Positions 25,687 through 37,124 of a stretch of 64,000 nt of DNA are shown one piece after another (within the stretch, counting starts at the first letter, position 1; every line of letters starts with the position of its first letter). Position numbers and translations under genes: made by a program. Origin of the DNA: Amphiura filiformis (lineage: Eukaryota; Echinodermata; Ophiuroidea; Amphilepidida; Amphiuridae). The notes under the pieces were generated by a model. It ran no database searches. It was not told the DNA's origin and saw only the letters and a list, made by a program, of their open reading frames with translations. The stretch is from the NCBI RefSeq assembly GCF_039555335.1, contig NC_092628.1, positions 101,516,647 through 101,580,646 of the forward strand, written 5' to 3'.

Positions 25687-26161
25687 ACCTACAGTGTAAT
25701 ACAGGCTGTATCAAAATGATTGGTACCCATCAGTTTTCAGTAACTGTCTCATCAAAATGCAACATAAGATTCACCAATTTTTGTTAGATTAATATGATGA
25801 AAGGTTATAAACTTTAAATTCTTACCATTCCAAGCGGATCTAATGTTGCATTTGGAAGATGCTGGCTTTTCAATAAGCACCAATGGGTACCAATCTTTTT
25901 GATACAGCCTATATGTACAATATTTTTACCTACAGTGTAATACAGGCTGTATCAAAATGATTGGTACCCATCAGTTCTCAGTGAATATGGACAAGACTGT
26001 CTCGTCAAAATGCAACAAAATATTCACCAATTAATATGATAAAAGGTTACAAACTATAAATTCTTGCCATTCCAAGAGGATCCTATGTTGCCGTTGAAAG
26101 AAGCGGGCTTTTCACTAAACACCAAAACCAGTGGGTACCAATCATTTTGTTGCAGCCTGTA
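25687..26161. mobile_element. Two MITEs in tandem (ACAGGCTGTATCAAAATGAT TIR)
   Basis: Elements at 25701-25922 and 25942-26161 have TIRs ACAGGCTGTATCAAAATGAT + TGGTACCCA and the reverse complement at the right. The flank CCTACAGTGTAAT is repeated before each, so the pair arose by a tandem duplication of about 241 bp that included flanking DNA. TA dinucleotides border the elements. No coding capacity. Confidence 0.85.
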
Positions 26162-26415
26162 CAGGCCAGTCAACTCAAGGGACTCCTTATGTGAGGAGTC
26201 ACATAAAGTCTTTCAAACCAGTATAATCTTAAAATGTCCTAAAATACTCTTAAAATGACAAGAAACTGGTTGGTATGGGATCAATAAGAAATTTAATGAA
26301 GTTTCAAAAGTGCAATATATCCAAATAGCAGGCTCAAATATTGAGACCTTTGTTAAGTTTATGAGCATATTTTGACCTTTGACCTAATTTTCAGATTTCT
26401 TAATTGACCTTTACG

Positions 26416-26570
26416 GTAAATCCCATAAGCCCTTGCGAGTATACCTGAGAACTCGTCATTTTACGTCACGCCGACTTGCAGTGCACAGTAACGATGTTCG
26501 ATAAACGATGTGTGCATCGGCGCAGATCGGAGTTCTCAGGTGTACTCGCAAAGGCTTATGGGATTTATCA
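26416..26570. mobile_element. MITE with about 45-bp TIRs
   Basis: AAATCCCATAAGCCCTTGCG and AGTATACCTGAGAACTC at the left match the reverse complement of GAGTTCTCAGGTGTACTCG and CAAAGGCTTATGGGATTTAT at the right. Confidence 0.85.
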
Positions 26571-26996
26571 AAAAGGTGAATCATTCCCCATGTAACCAGG
26601 TATCTTGTCATTTTGACATGTATGTTTGTAGTGTAGATGATCTGTCTGTAATTATGCTTTGTAGCAATTTTACAAATGAATAGTTTTATACACATGTATG
26701 TTGAAATCAATGATTTGCTAATGATATAATGTTTTATATAATCTGATTAAGAATTATTCAGATATCTGTAATACTAAGAAAAGAAATAGTTTATATACAA
26801 ATATATATATATAGGCCTATATAATTTGTATTTTTGTAATGGCATTAAAGTAATATATATGAATACAATTACTTTTTCTATTCTTTTTTGTACCTCCATT
26901 TTACAGAAATGATCTCAGTAAGTAGTACTGGAAGTATCAAAATGATTGTTCACCATCAATGTTGGGAGAAGCGAGCTTCTACCAAATACCGTAAAA

Positions 26997-27252
26997 ACTC
27001 GATAGTTAGCATTATGTGCTTACTATCAAGCGCTTTTAAAACATGCAATCATGAAGAGCCCCATCCTCAAAAGTGTAAAGGGTTTTGAGCAAATCATTGA
27101 TACACAAAGTTATTTATGAACAAGTAAACCTACAAATGTGTGTCTCAACCCCATTAGCTAAGTTGGTAAAGCACAGGACTTTGGTACAATTTCATGTTTT
27201 CAAAAGCGCTCAATATAAAAGCACATATGCTAACTATCAAGTTTTTACGGTA
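26997..27252. mobile_element. MITE (TACCGTAAAAACT TIR) with a tRNA A-box-like insert
   Basis: About 55-bp TIRs: TACCGTAAAAACTCGATAGT + TAGCAT at the left, and the reverse complement of ATGCTAACTATCAAGTTTTT + ACGGTA at the right. The interior has TAGCTAAGTTGGTAAAGC at 27158-27175, matching the pol III A-box consensus TRGCNNAGYNGG; no B box is evident. Confidence 0.8.
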
Positions 27253-27659
27253 TGACATATGTCATAACCATCAAATAACATTATTTCACAAGGGACTCTT
27301 CCTCTACAAAGTTACACAACTGATGACGAGAAACTAGTTTTTATTTCTTACTTGACCTAAAGAAACTTAAAAGCATTATCTTAGCTCGTTTCTCCTAAGT
27401 TTCTCCTCATATTCTGTTTTATGGTGTCCAGCATATAACTGTGTAACTGATCTGTGTTTGAGATGTGAAATTTATGCTCGATGCTATTTCAGAAAACAGA
27501 GTTGCACGCATGCTCAATTAAGTGGAAAACGGCGTCATCTTTGAACACTGAGCATTCACGCAATTCACTTCTCTGCCAAAGCGATCGAGTGTAAATTCAG
27601 CATTATGCTGAGTGAGATGCCAGCCACAATTGTCTAATATCCAATATGAAATACTCACG

Positions 27660-28366
27660 TTAAGGGTGGTCTTAACCCTGGAATTATGGAAACTTTCGGG
27701 CTTCATAACTGCTAAATTATTAGTCTAAAGAATATAAAAGTATACATTTTTAGACTGGAAATGACTTGCTGAATTCATCTGTGAGGTCCAATTTGGGCCA
27801 AAATGCTCATTTGGGAGAAAATCCCCCAAAACAGGTTTTTTGACCCAAATTTTTTCGTCTAACGTAACAAAAAAATTGTTTGGCCAAAATTTTTTTAAAT
27901 TAATTTTAAAAACTAGATAAAAATATCTAGGAGCGTTTTTTATTTTTTGAATTTTGACCAACTTTGAGAAATTTGCACCAAAAATGGTCAAAAAATGCAA
28001 AATTTTCAAAAAAATCATAAAAAAACCTGATTTTCGCCCAAATGTCAAATATTTTTGGTGAAGTTGGTCAAAATTAAAAAAAATGAAAAAACGCTCCCTA
28101 GATATTTTTATCTAGTTTTTAAAAATTAATAAAAATTTTTTTTGGCCAAACAATTTTTTTGTTTTTTTGCACGAAAAAATTTGGGCCATAAAACCAGTTT
28201 TTGGGATTTTCTCCAAAATGAGCATTTTGACCCAAATTGGACCTCACAGATGAATTCATCAAGTCATTTCCATTCTAAAAATGTATACTTTTATATTCTT
28301 TAGACTAATAATTTAGCAGTTATGAGGCCGAAAGTTTTCATAATTCAGGGTTCAGACCAACCTTAA
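27660..28366. mobile_element. TTAA-bounded foldback element, copy 1
   Basis: Arms of about 345 bp meet near 28013. Left TTAAGGGTGGTCTTAACCCT and right (reverse complement) TTAAGGTTGGTCTGAACCCT; inner matches include AATATAAAAGTATACATTTT and AAATGACTTG.TGAATTCATC. Flanked by TTAA at 27660-27663 and 28363-28366. No transposase. Confidence 0.85.
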
Positions 28367-29093
28367 TTAACTTTTCTAATAATACTAGCGCCAAGTGACT
28401 CATTTCGCATGATCATTACACAGTTGGCTACATTTGGCATTTTTAGGAATAGTATTTATTTTATTTAAAAGCAAATTTGTGATATGATCTGGTCCATAGG
28501 GGACCATGAAATTAAGACAAAGGCAAATATATGGAGTAAAAAACAAAATACATAAGAAAATAAACATCACAAAACTTCAGAACTTTAGAACCAAGTATGC
28601 AAGACTGTTTTCAGTATATGATATCCTAATAAGGTAATAATTATAGGAACTCAATTTTCAAAAATGCCTTTGTCCCCATAAGCAAATCGTGTCACACTTG
28701 TAGCATTGCTTGTCATGCTTGTGTAACCCTTATGAATCTAAGAAGTGATACAAAACTACCGTTATATATAATTAAAAATTCTATTTACATTACTGGAAAA
28801 AACATTAAACCTTCAAACATTAAGCCTTCCTTCGCAATCAGTAAACAGATATTTGGCATTTTATCAGTACTGCATTATGGACAAAATATTGAAGCGACTT
28901 GCAGTAAGACTTTTATAATACATTTTTATAAAAATAACTATGTTCCATACGTTTTGCAAAACAAACTTTAAGGCACCGCATCCTAACGTCGCCGATGTAG
29001 CGCACGCAGCACCGATTCGATGTCCGATATGGGCGATATAGCCTAATAATAGCGTTTTCAAAAGAATTTAAATTCTGCGCGTTTCATCTTATG
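28367..29093. other. Downstream flank of TGF-beta copy 1
   Basis: AT-rich DNA between the foldback element and the TGF-beta stop codon, repeated as 30704-31429 in copy 2. On the minus strand it could hold the 3' UTR; AATAAA occurs on that strand near 28455. A 79-codon open frame at 28732 is broken in the other copy and is not supported as a gene. Confidence 0.5.
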
Positions 29094-29828
29094 CTATACA
29101 CACATACATTCTTCTACAATTATATCTTCCATAACAGCCGTCTCATAACCTGTAGCCGTTAAATGTTGGATACTCAAATTTGTCAAACTTGACCCTGTGC
29201 AACACGGTGAATCCCACTCTGACGGATTGATCACGTGTAATTGTGACCTAATAGAAGCATAATTGTTGGCCATCCGATGGCCCTGTGGACAAGACCCTTT
29301 GCAGTGATAAAGTGTAAAATGAGCAGGGCTTGCCACCCAGTAATCCCATCCTAAATCAGCAAATGATACAGTTCTTTGCTCACGACAGCAGGTTGTTTCT
29401 CCCCTTGTACAATCTGTGCCGCTACTGCGAGCTTGCCGGCCAGACCGACGTTGAGGTTTTTGTTTTTCTCCAGGCAGAAAAGTCCCATCAAGGCGAAGAT
29501 GATTTTCTAACGGCAGCAATTCCAAATTTTCTTCCTTCTGATTAATTTGTGATAAGAATGTATCTGTAGCGACTTCGAGTGCTTCGAGAAGTTCTAATGA
29601 AGCTGACTGAATCTCGATTTCTTTTCTCGAAAGCACGTCTTCGTGAGTCCAAAGTTGAACTGCATCCGTGACATCAAAAGTCCTCCATATCGGTACCCCA
29701 AGTGGCACAGTACGACTGTCAAGGAGTTCTTTACTCCCGTGGTCATCAATAGTATGAAAAACATCAACTGAACCTCGCTCTCTGCGAATTGAGGCTGCGG
29801 GATTTTCATCATCTAATTGGCTGAAAAA
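29094..29828 (-). pseudogene. Truncated TGF-beta ligand exon (duplicate, frame intact)
   Basis: Duplicate of the last exon of the ligand gene, cut at its 5' side by the tandem-duplication junction. It encodes the latter prodomain, a basic RRSGRQAR cleavage region and the complete mature domain with nine cysteines (DC, TTCC, HCKGSC, SPCC, EECMCV). The reading frame is open across the position where the other copy is frameshifted. It lacks the original acceptor and exon 1, although the junction creates CTCTGTTTTTCAG|CC on the minus strand, a good acceptor-like site. It could be spliced from exon 1 only by skipping the other copy. Confidence 0.8.
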
Positions 29829-29991
29829 CAGAGTTGCACGCATGCTCAATTAAGTGGAAAACGGCGTCATCTTTGAACACTGAGCATTCACGCAATTCAC
29901 TTCTCTGCCAAAGCGATCGAGTGTAAATTCAGCATTATGCTGAGTGAGATGCCAGCCACAATTGTCTAATATCCAATATGAAATACTCACG

Positions 29992-30703
29992 TTAAGGGTG
30001 GTCTTAACCCTGGAATTATGGAAACTTTCGGGCTTCATAACTGCTAAATTATTAGTCTAAAGAATATAAAAGTATACATTTTTAGACTGGAAATGACTTG
30101 CTGAATTCATCTGTGAGGTCCAATTTGGGCCAAAATGCTCATTTTGGGAGAAAATCCCCCAAAACGGGTTTTTTGACCCAAATTTTTTCGTGCAACGTAA
30201 CAAAAAAATTGTTTGGCCAAAATTTTTTAAATTAATTTTTAAAAACTAGATAAAAATATCTAGGGAGCGTTTTTTTATTTTTTTGAATTTTGACCAACTT
30301 TGAGAAATTTGCACCAAAAATGGTCAAAAATGCAAAATTTTCAAAAAATCATAAAAAACCTGATTTTCGCCCAAATGTCAAATATTTTTGGTGAAGTTGG
30401 TCAAAATTAAAAAAAATGAAAAAACGCTCCCTAGATATTTTTATCTAGTTTTTAAAAATTAATAAAAATTTTTTTTTGGCCAAACAATTTTTTTGTTACG
30501 TTGCACGAAAAAATTTGGGCCAAAAACCAGTTTTTTGGGATTTTCTCCAAAAATGAGCATTTTGACCCAAATCGGACCTCACAGATGAATTCATCAAGTC
30601 ATTTCCATTCTAAAAATGTATACTTTTATATTCTTTAGACTAATAATTTAGCAGTTATGAGGCCCGAAAGTTTTCATAATTCCAGGGTTCAGACCAACCT
30701 TAA
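29992..30703. mobile_element. TTAA-bounded foldback element, copy 2
   Basis: The duplicate of the 27660-28366 element carried by the tandem duplication; TTAA at 29992-29995 and 30700-30703. Small indels in A/T runs distinguish the two. Confidence 0.85.
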
Positions 30704-31429
30704 TTAACTTACAATAATACTAGCGCCAAGTGACTCATTTCGCATGATCATTACACAGTTGGCTACATTTGGCATTTTTAGGAATAGTATTTATTTTATT
30801 TAAAAGCAAATTTGTGATATGATCTGGTCCATAGGGGACCATGAAATTAAGACAAAGGCAAATATATGGAGTAAAAAACAAAATACATAAGAAAATAAAC
30901 ATCACAAAACTTCAGAACTTTAGAACCAAGTATGCAAGACTGTTTTCAGTATATGATATCCTAATAAGGTAATAATTATAGGAACTCAATTTTCAAAAAT
31001 GCCTTTGTCCCCATAAGCAAATCGTGTCACACTTGTAGCATTGCTTGTCATGCTTGTGTAACCCTTATGAATCTAAGAAGTGATACAAAACTACCGTTAT
31101 ATATAATTAAAAATTCTATTTACATTACTGGAAAAAACATTAAACCTTCAAACATTAAGCCTTCCTTCGCAATCAGTAAACAGATATTTGGCATTTTATC
31201 AGTACTGCATTATGGACAAAATATTGAAGCGACTTGCAGTAAGACTTTTATAATACATTTTTTATAAAAATAACTATGTTCCATACGTTTTGCAAAACAA
31301 ACTTTAAGGCACCGCATCCTAACGTCGCCGATGTAGCGCACGCAGCACCGATTCGATGTCCGATATGGGCGATATAGCCTAATAATAGCGTTTTCAAAAG
31401 AATTTAAATTCTGCGCGTTTCATCTTATG

Positions 31430-32288
31430 CTATACACACATACATTCTTCTACAATTATATCTTCCATAACAGCCGTCTCATAACCTGTAGCCGTTAAAT
31501 GTTGGATACTCAAATTTGTCAAACTTGACCCTGTGCAACACGGTGAATCCCACTCTGACGGATTGATCACGTGTAATTGTGACCTAATAGAAGCATAATT
31601 GTTGGCCATCCGATGGCCCTGTGGACAAGACCCTTTGCAGTGATAAAGTGTAAAATGAGCAGGGCTTGCCACCCAGTAATCCCATCCTAAATCAGCAAAT
31701 GATACAGTTCTTTGCTCACGACAGCAGGTTGTTTCTCCCCTTGTACAATCTGTGCCGCTACTGCGAGCTTGCCGGCCAGACCGACGTTGAGGTTTTTGTT
31801 TTTCTCCAGGAAGAAAAGTCACATCAAGGCGAAGATGATTTTCTAACGGCAGCAATTCCAAATTTTCTTCCTTCTGATTAATTTGTGATAAGAATGTATC
31901 TGTAGCGACTTCGAGTGCTTCGAGAAGTTCTAATGAAGCTGACTGAATCTCGATTTCTTTTCTCGAAAGCACGTCTTCGTGAGTCAAAGTTGAACTGCAT
32001 CCGTGACATCAAAAGTCCTCCATATCGGTACCCCAAGTGGCACAGTACGACTGTCAAGGAGTTCTTTACTCCCGTGGTCATCAATAGTATGAAAAACATC
32101 AACTGAACCTCGCTCTCTGCGAATTGAGGCTGCGGGATTTTCATCATCTAATTGGCTGAAAAACAGGTGCAATTTTGCTGAGAGTACTTTTGCATTGGAC
32201 CAGTTGGACAAGGTGAAGTTATCAAATGAAATGTCGATGTATTCGAGGTTGTTAGAATGATTAGGTGGAGTCTGGTGTCGCCTTGATG
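31430..32288 (-). CDS. TGF-beta ligand exon 2 (prodomain end and mature ligand)
   Basis: The full-length last exon, with acceptor at 32289-32291 (CAG on the minus strand) and TAG stop at 31430-31432. N-glycosylation sites NFT and NWS occur early. The frame shifts at 31984-31985 (GAGTCAAAG here, GAGTCCAAAG in the duplicate). Confidence 0.85.
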
Positions 32289-34702
32289 CTGAAAATAAGT
32301 AGAAACATTTAAAAGATAATTATTTTTCTGTTCTCTATAATAATTCGCAACTGGTTCGCTGTTTTATTCAAATATTAATTATGTGGCTATTTCGTCATCT
32401 GAACAAACGAAGTATAATAACCGCAACCGTTTGTTTGCGTTATGGTGAAGATAATGTCACGATTACACGATTAACGATACCACGTCATGATTTCCGCTGT
32501 TGTGATTGGCTGAAAGTTTTGTTTGCAGCTTTCAGCATGTTTGTAGACCAAGATTACACACAAATTGTATGACGTGTATAGTGAGTCATCATCAGACCCA
32601 CATTGGTAATTACTGGATCGAACGATTTAAACTACAATTGGTAGAATAGCTATCAGGCGAAATATTTTTCCTTACAAATTTCGCGTCATTGTCAAAAGAG
32701 AAGTCAAAACAGTACCGTTGTTTTAAATTTACACCCTTTTTCAGTTAGATTTCAGTTTTCAGTCAGATCTAGGTCTGGATCTAGGGGATAGGGCATTCTT
32801 TTATGGTATGGACCTTTCTTTATGTTGATATCAAAGATTTGCCAATAATTGTGTGATCCTGGTTGTGTTGCCGCATGCATGCAGTTCTCAATATTTCATA
32901 AGCCTCTTTGAAGTAACATGAGTATGGCAGACACAAAAGGAGATGTGCTTTGATTTGAATATAACTTCTTGTCAGCTGAGAAAGCATCAAAGATTACCCA
33001 AATCAAAGCCTTATGGGCTGTGTTCTTATACACCTCTTTGCTCCTATGATGATTGCTCCTATTCTATGCTGCGAAATACATGTTGAACTACAGCCTGTCT
33101 TAGGGTCTCAAAAAAAATGATGCAAGTGAAAAGCGCCCTCTTTGGCAATTAGAAAATACCGTTGTGACGTGATGCTTACATCAACGTCAAGGGCGTAGGC
33201 TTAGCTCTCAAATGCCGTTTATTCTGTTCAATTTGCTTGTTTTAATCTCGAGATATGCTTAGTTAACGACGAAAGGGTAAAATCACACGTGTGCCACTTT
33301 TACTAGGGAAGAGGGCTTTACATGAGTAACCGTATTTGTTTTACAAATCTGGGCCAATTTGTAGTGTCACACATCATTGCGTTTGACCACAATGGTTCAT
33401 TATGTAAAAAAGAGGGAGTTTTAAAAGTTGCACCTGAGTCCATAGGAGTCAATTGTCAAACAATACAGTATGTTAGGCCTGTCCATGTGTTTGTAATGGA
33501 AATAAAACTTAAAGTCTAGATGTTTAGTAGGGGATGTGTCCTCCTGCACTGTTGACAAGTGCATTGCAACTCCCATACGACGAGCAATTTCTTTCACCGG
33601 TACATTTTCATCCAGCAAACCTATTGCTCTACCGCGAAGAAATTCGGGCAAACGCGGCATTATTAAAATGTGACTTTTCACATGTGATGAACTACTGGCG
33701 ATGTGGTCTATTCTCACTGTAGTACATATCCCTTCCATCTCAGACATTTATCATTAAAAAGAAAATAATAAAACACCTGCTTTGCTTTTGAAGAAGAAGA
33801 AGAATACCAAAGATTAAGTTTTCTTTTACAAACACATGAATATCCCTGGCCTACTGTATTGTTTGAGAATTGAGTCCTATGGACTCAGATGCAACTTTTA
33901 ACACTGTTTAAAACGGTCTCCTTTTTTTATATAATGAACCATTGTGACTGAACGCAATGACGTGTGACGCTAAAATTTGGTCCACATGTGTAAAACAAAT
34001 AAGGCTACCCATAGCATTTTACAGGTTTGCATTTTGTCAAATAGTTTTCGATTTATTAAAAAAAATATGTAGGGGGGAACTTATAAGTTGTGCACCCTAT
34101 ATCTCTCGAGATTGAAACACGCAAATTGAACAGAACAAACGGCATGTGAGAGTTAAGACTGCGCCCTTGACGTTTGATGTAAGCATCATGTCACAACGGT
34201 ATTTTCTAATTGCCAAAGAGGGCGCTTTTCACTTGCACAATTTTTTTTTAGACAGGCTGTATTTTCCCGGATCATGTCATCAATGAAGTTAAATTAGAAC
34301 CATTTATTTTTTGGCATACGTAAACTTACCTTTTCCTGTGAAGCTGACCACTTGCTTTGTCGTTGCTCGTCTTTCTCGAGGACGGACACCAGAATGCTCT
34401 GTCTCCTTTCGGTTGTAAATAACCTCCATGTCGTTTGGAGCATTAGATGTGTAATTTACGATTTCTTCTCTCGATGGTGGCTTTGTTAACCCCAATTTGG
34501 CGAGGAAAACGTGCTTGAAAGCTTCCATCTCTATGTCACTAAGACGTCGTGGGACTTCTTCTATTGCCTCACTAAGACTTCGTGGCCCTTGGGAGACTTC
34601 TTCTAGTGCTTCAACGTCTCTGGTGTTGCAAGCTCGCAAACAACCATCTGTCGAAATGCTCAAAAATACAGCTATGAAGAAAAAGATGCCCATTCCGTAC
34701 AT
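31430..34702 (-). CDS. TGF-beta superfamily ligand, activin/inhibin-beta-like, frameshifted in exon 2
   Basis: Two exons: complement of 34330-34702 and 31430-32288. It would encode a secreted dimeric growth factor acting through serine/threonine kinase receptors. Exon 1: ATG at 34702, a hydrophobic signal peptide (MYGMGIFFFIAVFLSIS), then a prodomain segment (KHVFLAKLGLTKPPSREEI). Donor AAAAG|GTAAGT, acceptor TTATTTTCAG, phase 1. Exon 2: prodomain (NWSNAKVLSAKLHLFFSQL, VPIWRTFDVTDAVQL), furin-like RSGRQAR, then a mature domain with C-x6-CC, DLGW, CKGSCP, CC and a final VEECMC. C-x6-CC and VEEC-x-C match activin beta rather than BMP. One base is missing near 31984-31985 compared with the duplicate copy, which breaks the frame between prodomain and mature domain; with it the protein would be about 410 residues. 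Either a damaged gene or a sequence error. Confidence 0.85.
33091..34260. mobile_element. Tc1/mariner-like foldback element with transposase remnant
   Basis: TA-flanked (33089-33090, 34260-34261) with long inverted arms of about 400 bp: CAGCCTGTCT at both ends, then GCAAGTGAAAAGCGCCCTCT and TTGGCAATTAGAAAATACCG mirrored. The centre holds the start of a transposase on the minus strand. It sits within the intron of the TGF-beta gene. The interior deletion makes it nonautonomous. Confidence 0.85.
33535..33660 (-). pseudogene. Transposase N-terminal HTH fragment
   Basis: About 40 codons beginning MPRLPEFLRGRAIGLLDENV, then PVKEIARRMGV: the paired-like helix-turn-helix DNA-binding start seen in Tc1/mariner transposases. 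No DDE/D catalytic region follows; the frame runs into arm sequence. Broken remnant. Confidence 0.65.
34330..34702 (-). CDS. TGF-beta ligand exon 1 (signal peptide and prodomain start)
   Basis: Encodes about 124 residues: signal peptide, an acidic stretch (RDVEALEEVSQGPRSLSEAI) and a helix typical of TGF-beta prodomains. It contains a short internal repeat (SLSEAIEEVPRRLSD). Linked to exon 2 by a 2.04-kb intron that carries a Tc1-like remnant. No promoter motif is identified upstream. Confidence 0.8.
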
Positions 34703-37124
34703 GTTTATCTGTTATAGAATAGAAGACAAAATACATGTATTAAATCATGACATTTACTACATTGCAAATTATACAATAACCGCTATAAACGCAGATATTC
34801 TCATCGACGCGATCCAACAGTCTAGAGTCTTGACTCTGAGTTCTGGTTTACTAAAACATAATCCACCTCGAAATTACCGAATAGCTCGGGCCTTGATTTT
34901 AGTTACATAATTTCATGACTACTTCAATTTGAATTTCGGAGGTAAATATGGTAAACGGGCTAAAAAGAAGTTGGAAACGATCACAAAAGCTATATGACCC
35001 CCTATCTTTCAACTTAGTATCACAGCAAACGCAAAACGAATTTAAAACATTTTAAAGATATTATATTTTGGGTTTTGGTTTTGATAAAATAAAAACATTT
35101 TAAGTTTAGCAACTATTTTAAACTGTTGCGAGTTGGTCCCGGAGTTGGTACTTCACAGCATCTTGCGAATGGTAGTGCGCTTTGGCAAAAATTACATACA
35201 TCATTTCATATAATATGTAGAAGAATTCAAATATCACAGATATACTTTTATGGGTCCTGTGGTTCTTGAGTTATGTTGCAAAGAGAGCTGAAACAACAAC
35301 ACTTTTGTAAAACGTACCTTATTTACAACAATAAATCAAGCAAGTTTTTTTAAGTATATGATTTGTAGAATGAACTTTTGCAAAACATCAAAGTGTTATT
35401 TTTCAATAATTTATTGATTTAGATAATGAAAATCGATTTTGTTTGGTTGCTTCGACCAACAATACTGTCTACATTAAATGTCGGGTTTTATAAAGGTCAT
35501 GAAAACGTTTTGTATCAAAACACCGCAACAAAAGTTTTAAAATGTCAAAATGTTATTGTAAAAAAGTAATTTTTGCCGTTTCTGCCACCTATTTTGTCAA
35601 AATGTTAGAATATTGAACTTCCCGCACCTGTAGGCCCGTACGAAGGGAGTAGGAAGGGATTCAAGGGAACGCCCGCCACCCCGGGTGTCTGCGGTGGTTG
35701 AAATGAAAAATTTGGCAACAAACGAAGAAAACAGCAGTAGGCCTATACTGACGAAGTTGAAGCCCCATTCAAATACATGTAGCTAATTTATAAACTATCA
35801 GCATGGTCAGTATATTCATGTAAATGCCTTACAGGTGTATTTTGTCTTACATACACAGCTTTCAGCTGAACCACTAGCATGCAGGCTATGTTCGCACATC
35901 TATGACAATGACAAAAGTACCAAGATCTGAATTTTGATGATTTATCAGTGAATAGGCCTTGAAGGCCCCCATTTTCAGGCTCGTTCCTTTATCATGCTCC
36001 AGTTCTTTAGCCTCAAACTCTGAAAATTGTAGCTCTTAACCTCAAATTTGGACAAATGGGGAATTCTTTTAGCGCCACATCCTATAATTTGGCCCAAATA
36101 TATGTAACTAGACCCCAAAAAAAAAAAAAAAAATGTTGAAATTTTAGTTCATCAAGTCCCCAAAGTTTGGCACTCCTCGCCGCACACCTACACACATGCC
36201 AAAGTTTAAGTTGAGCGCCCCGTGTAAATATGTCCACGAAGAAACCAACTTTTCATTCTAATATCGCACCTGTAATCATTGGTAATCGTCCAAAATCAAA
36301 AATAAAAGGATACGAGACCAAGATCGTTTTCGGCAATCAAAATTTGTAGTGCTTTGCCCGGTGCTTTGATAAATAAAATATATCCCCCCAACATGTTGGG
36401 GCAGATGGGGCATGTTAATCTGTGACACTTATGGCAGGTAGGCCTACGATCCGCTATAGGCCGTATCCGGGGGCCCTATCACACAGGGATCGCGAAGGTA
36501 GTTGGCAAAGACTACAGAATGTTTAAAAACTTTGGTAGGCCTATATCCCGGGGTATCCACTTACCTTCCCGTGATTTGCTTGACCAAAGTGAATGAGAAA
36601 TACTACAAGTCTGCAATACGTAACTACGAACAGGTTAGCCACACGTCTCAAAGCTTCTCAATCCTCCAACGATAGAAAGAGGCAGATCTGAAATGTAACG
36701 TCAAACCAACTCCTTTTTATAGGAAATCTATGTCCATTCTATATTGAAGTGAACCCCCCGGGTCATATACTGGTACATGCGCATCACATGAACGGTAACC
36801 AGACGTTGACATAGACCTATACAAATAGTCTATGTGTAATTAAGTAACTGGGGTGACCACGCTGTCGTGCTCGGGCCACGCAATGCTCCCGTGATATCTC
36901 TATACTTGCGTCAGAAATGCTGAAATTAGACATCGTATGTTCCAGCACAGACCCAAGTTCACTTTTCCAGCCTAGCCATCTGCGCACTAGGGAGCGACCC
37001 CGGGGTATTTAACTCAAATTACCAAATCTTCATTGGAGAGACCTCTGTTTGTGGACCCCGTAGCTCCGAAAGATCCCTGAATTTTACCAGATCAGAGCGC
37101 TTTAAAGATCCCTGATTTTGAGAT
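34703..37124. other. Region upstream of the TGF-beta gene, repeats only
   Basis: 35025-35620 is a diverged fragment of the CCCAGCAAACACAAAA foldback family (CAGCAAACGCAAAACG, ATGTCGGGTTTTATAAAGGT, CATGAAAACGTTTTGTAT). A poly-A run lies at 36117-36133. No gene, RNA or clear promoter is seen. Confidence 0.55.

Larger units (their letters stand above)
27493..32166. repeat. 2.33-kb tandem duplication containing TGF-beta exon 2
   Basis: Copy 1 spans about 27493-29824 and copy 2 about 29825-32166, nearly identical throughout. The junctions share AAAACAG (27493-27499, 29825-29831, 32160-32166), a 7-bp microhomology. Each copy holds a TTAA foldback element and the 3' part of a minus-strand TGF-beta exon. 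Differences are few, including one coding-frame indel. Recent duplication or an assembly of two haplotypes in series are both possible. Confidence 0.95.

Noticed and set aside
28732-28971. Short duplicated open frame (NLRSDTKLPLYIIK...) near TGF-beta
   Set aside because: Present in both tandem copies but of different length, with no domain or splice support; probably 3' flank.
29330-31881. Plus-strand open frames of 71 codons at 29330 and 31666
   Set aside because: They are antisense shadows of the TGF-beta exon and its duplicate.
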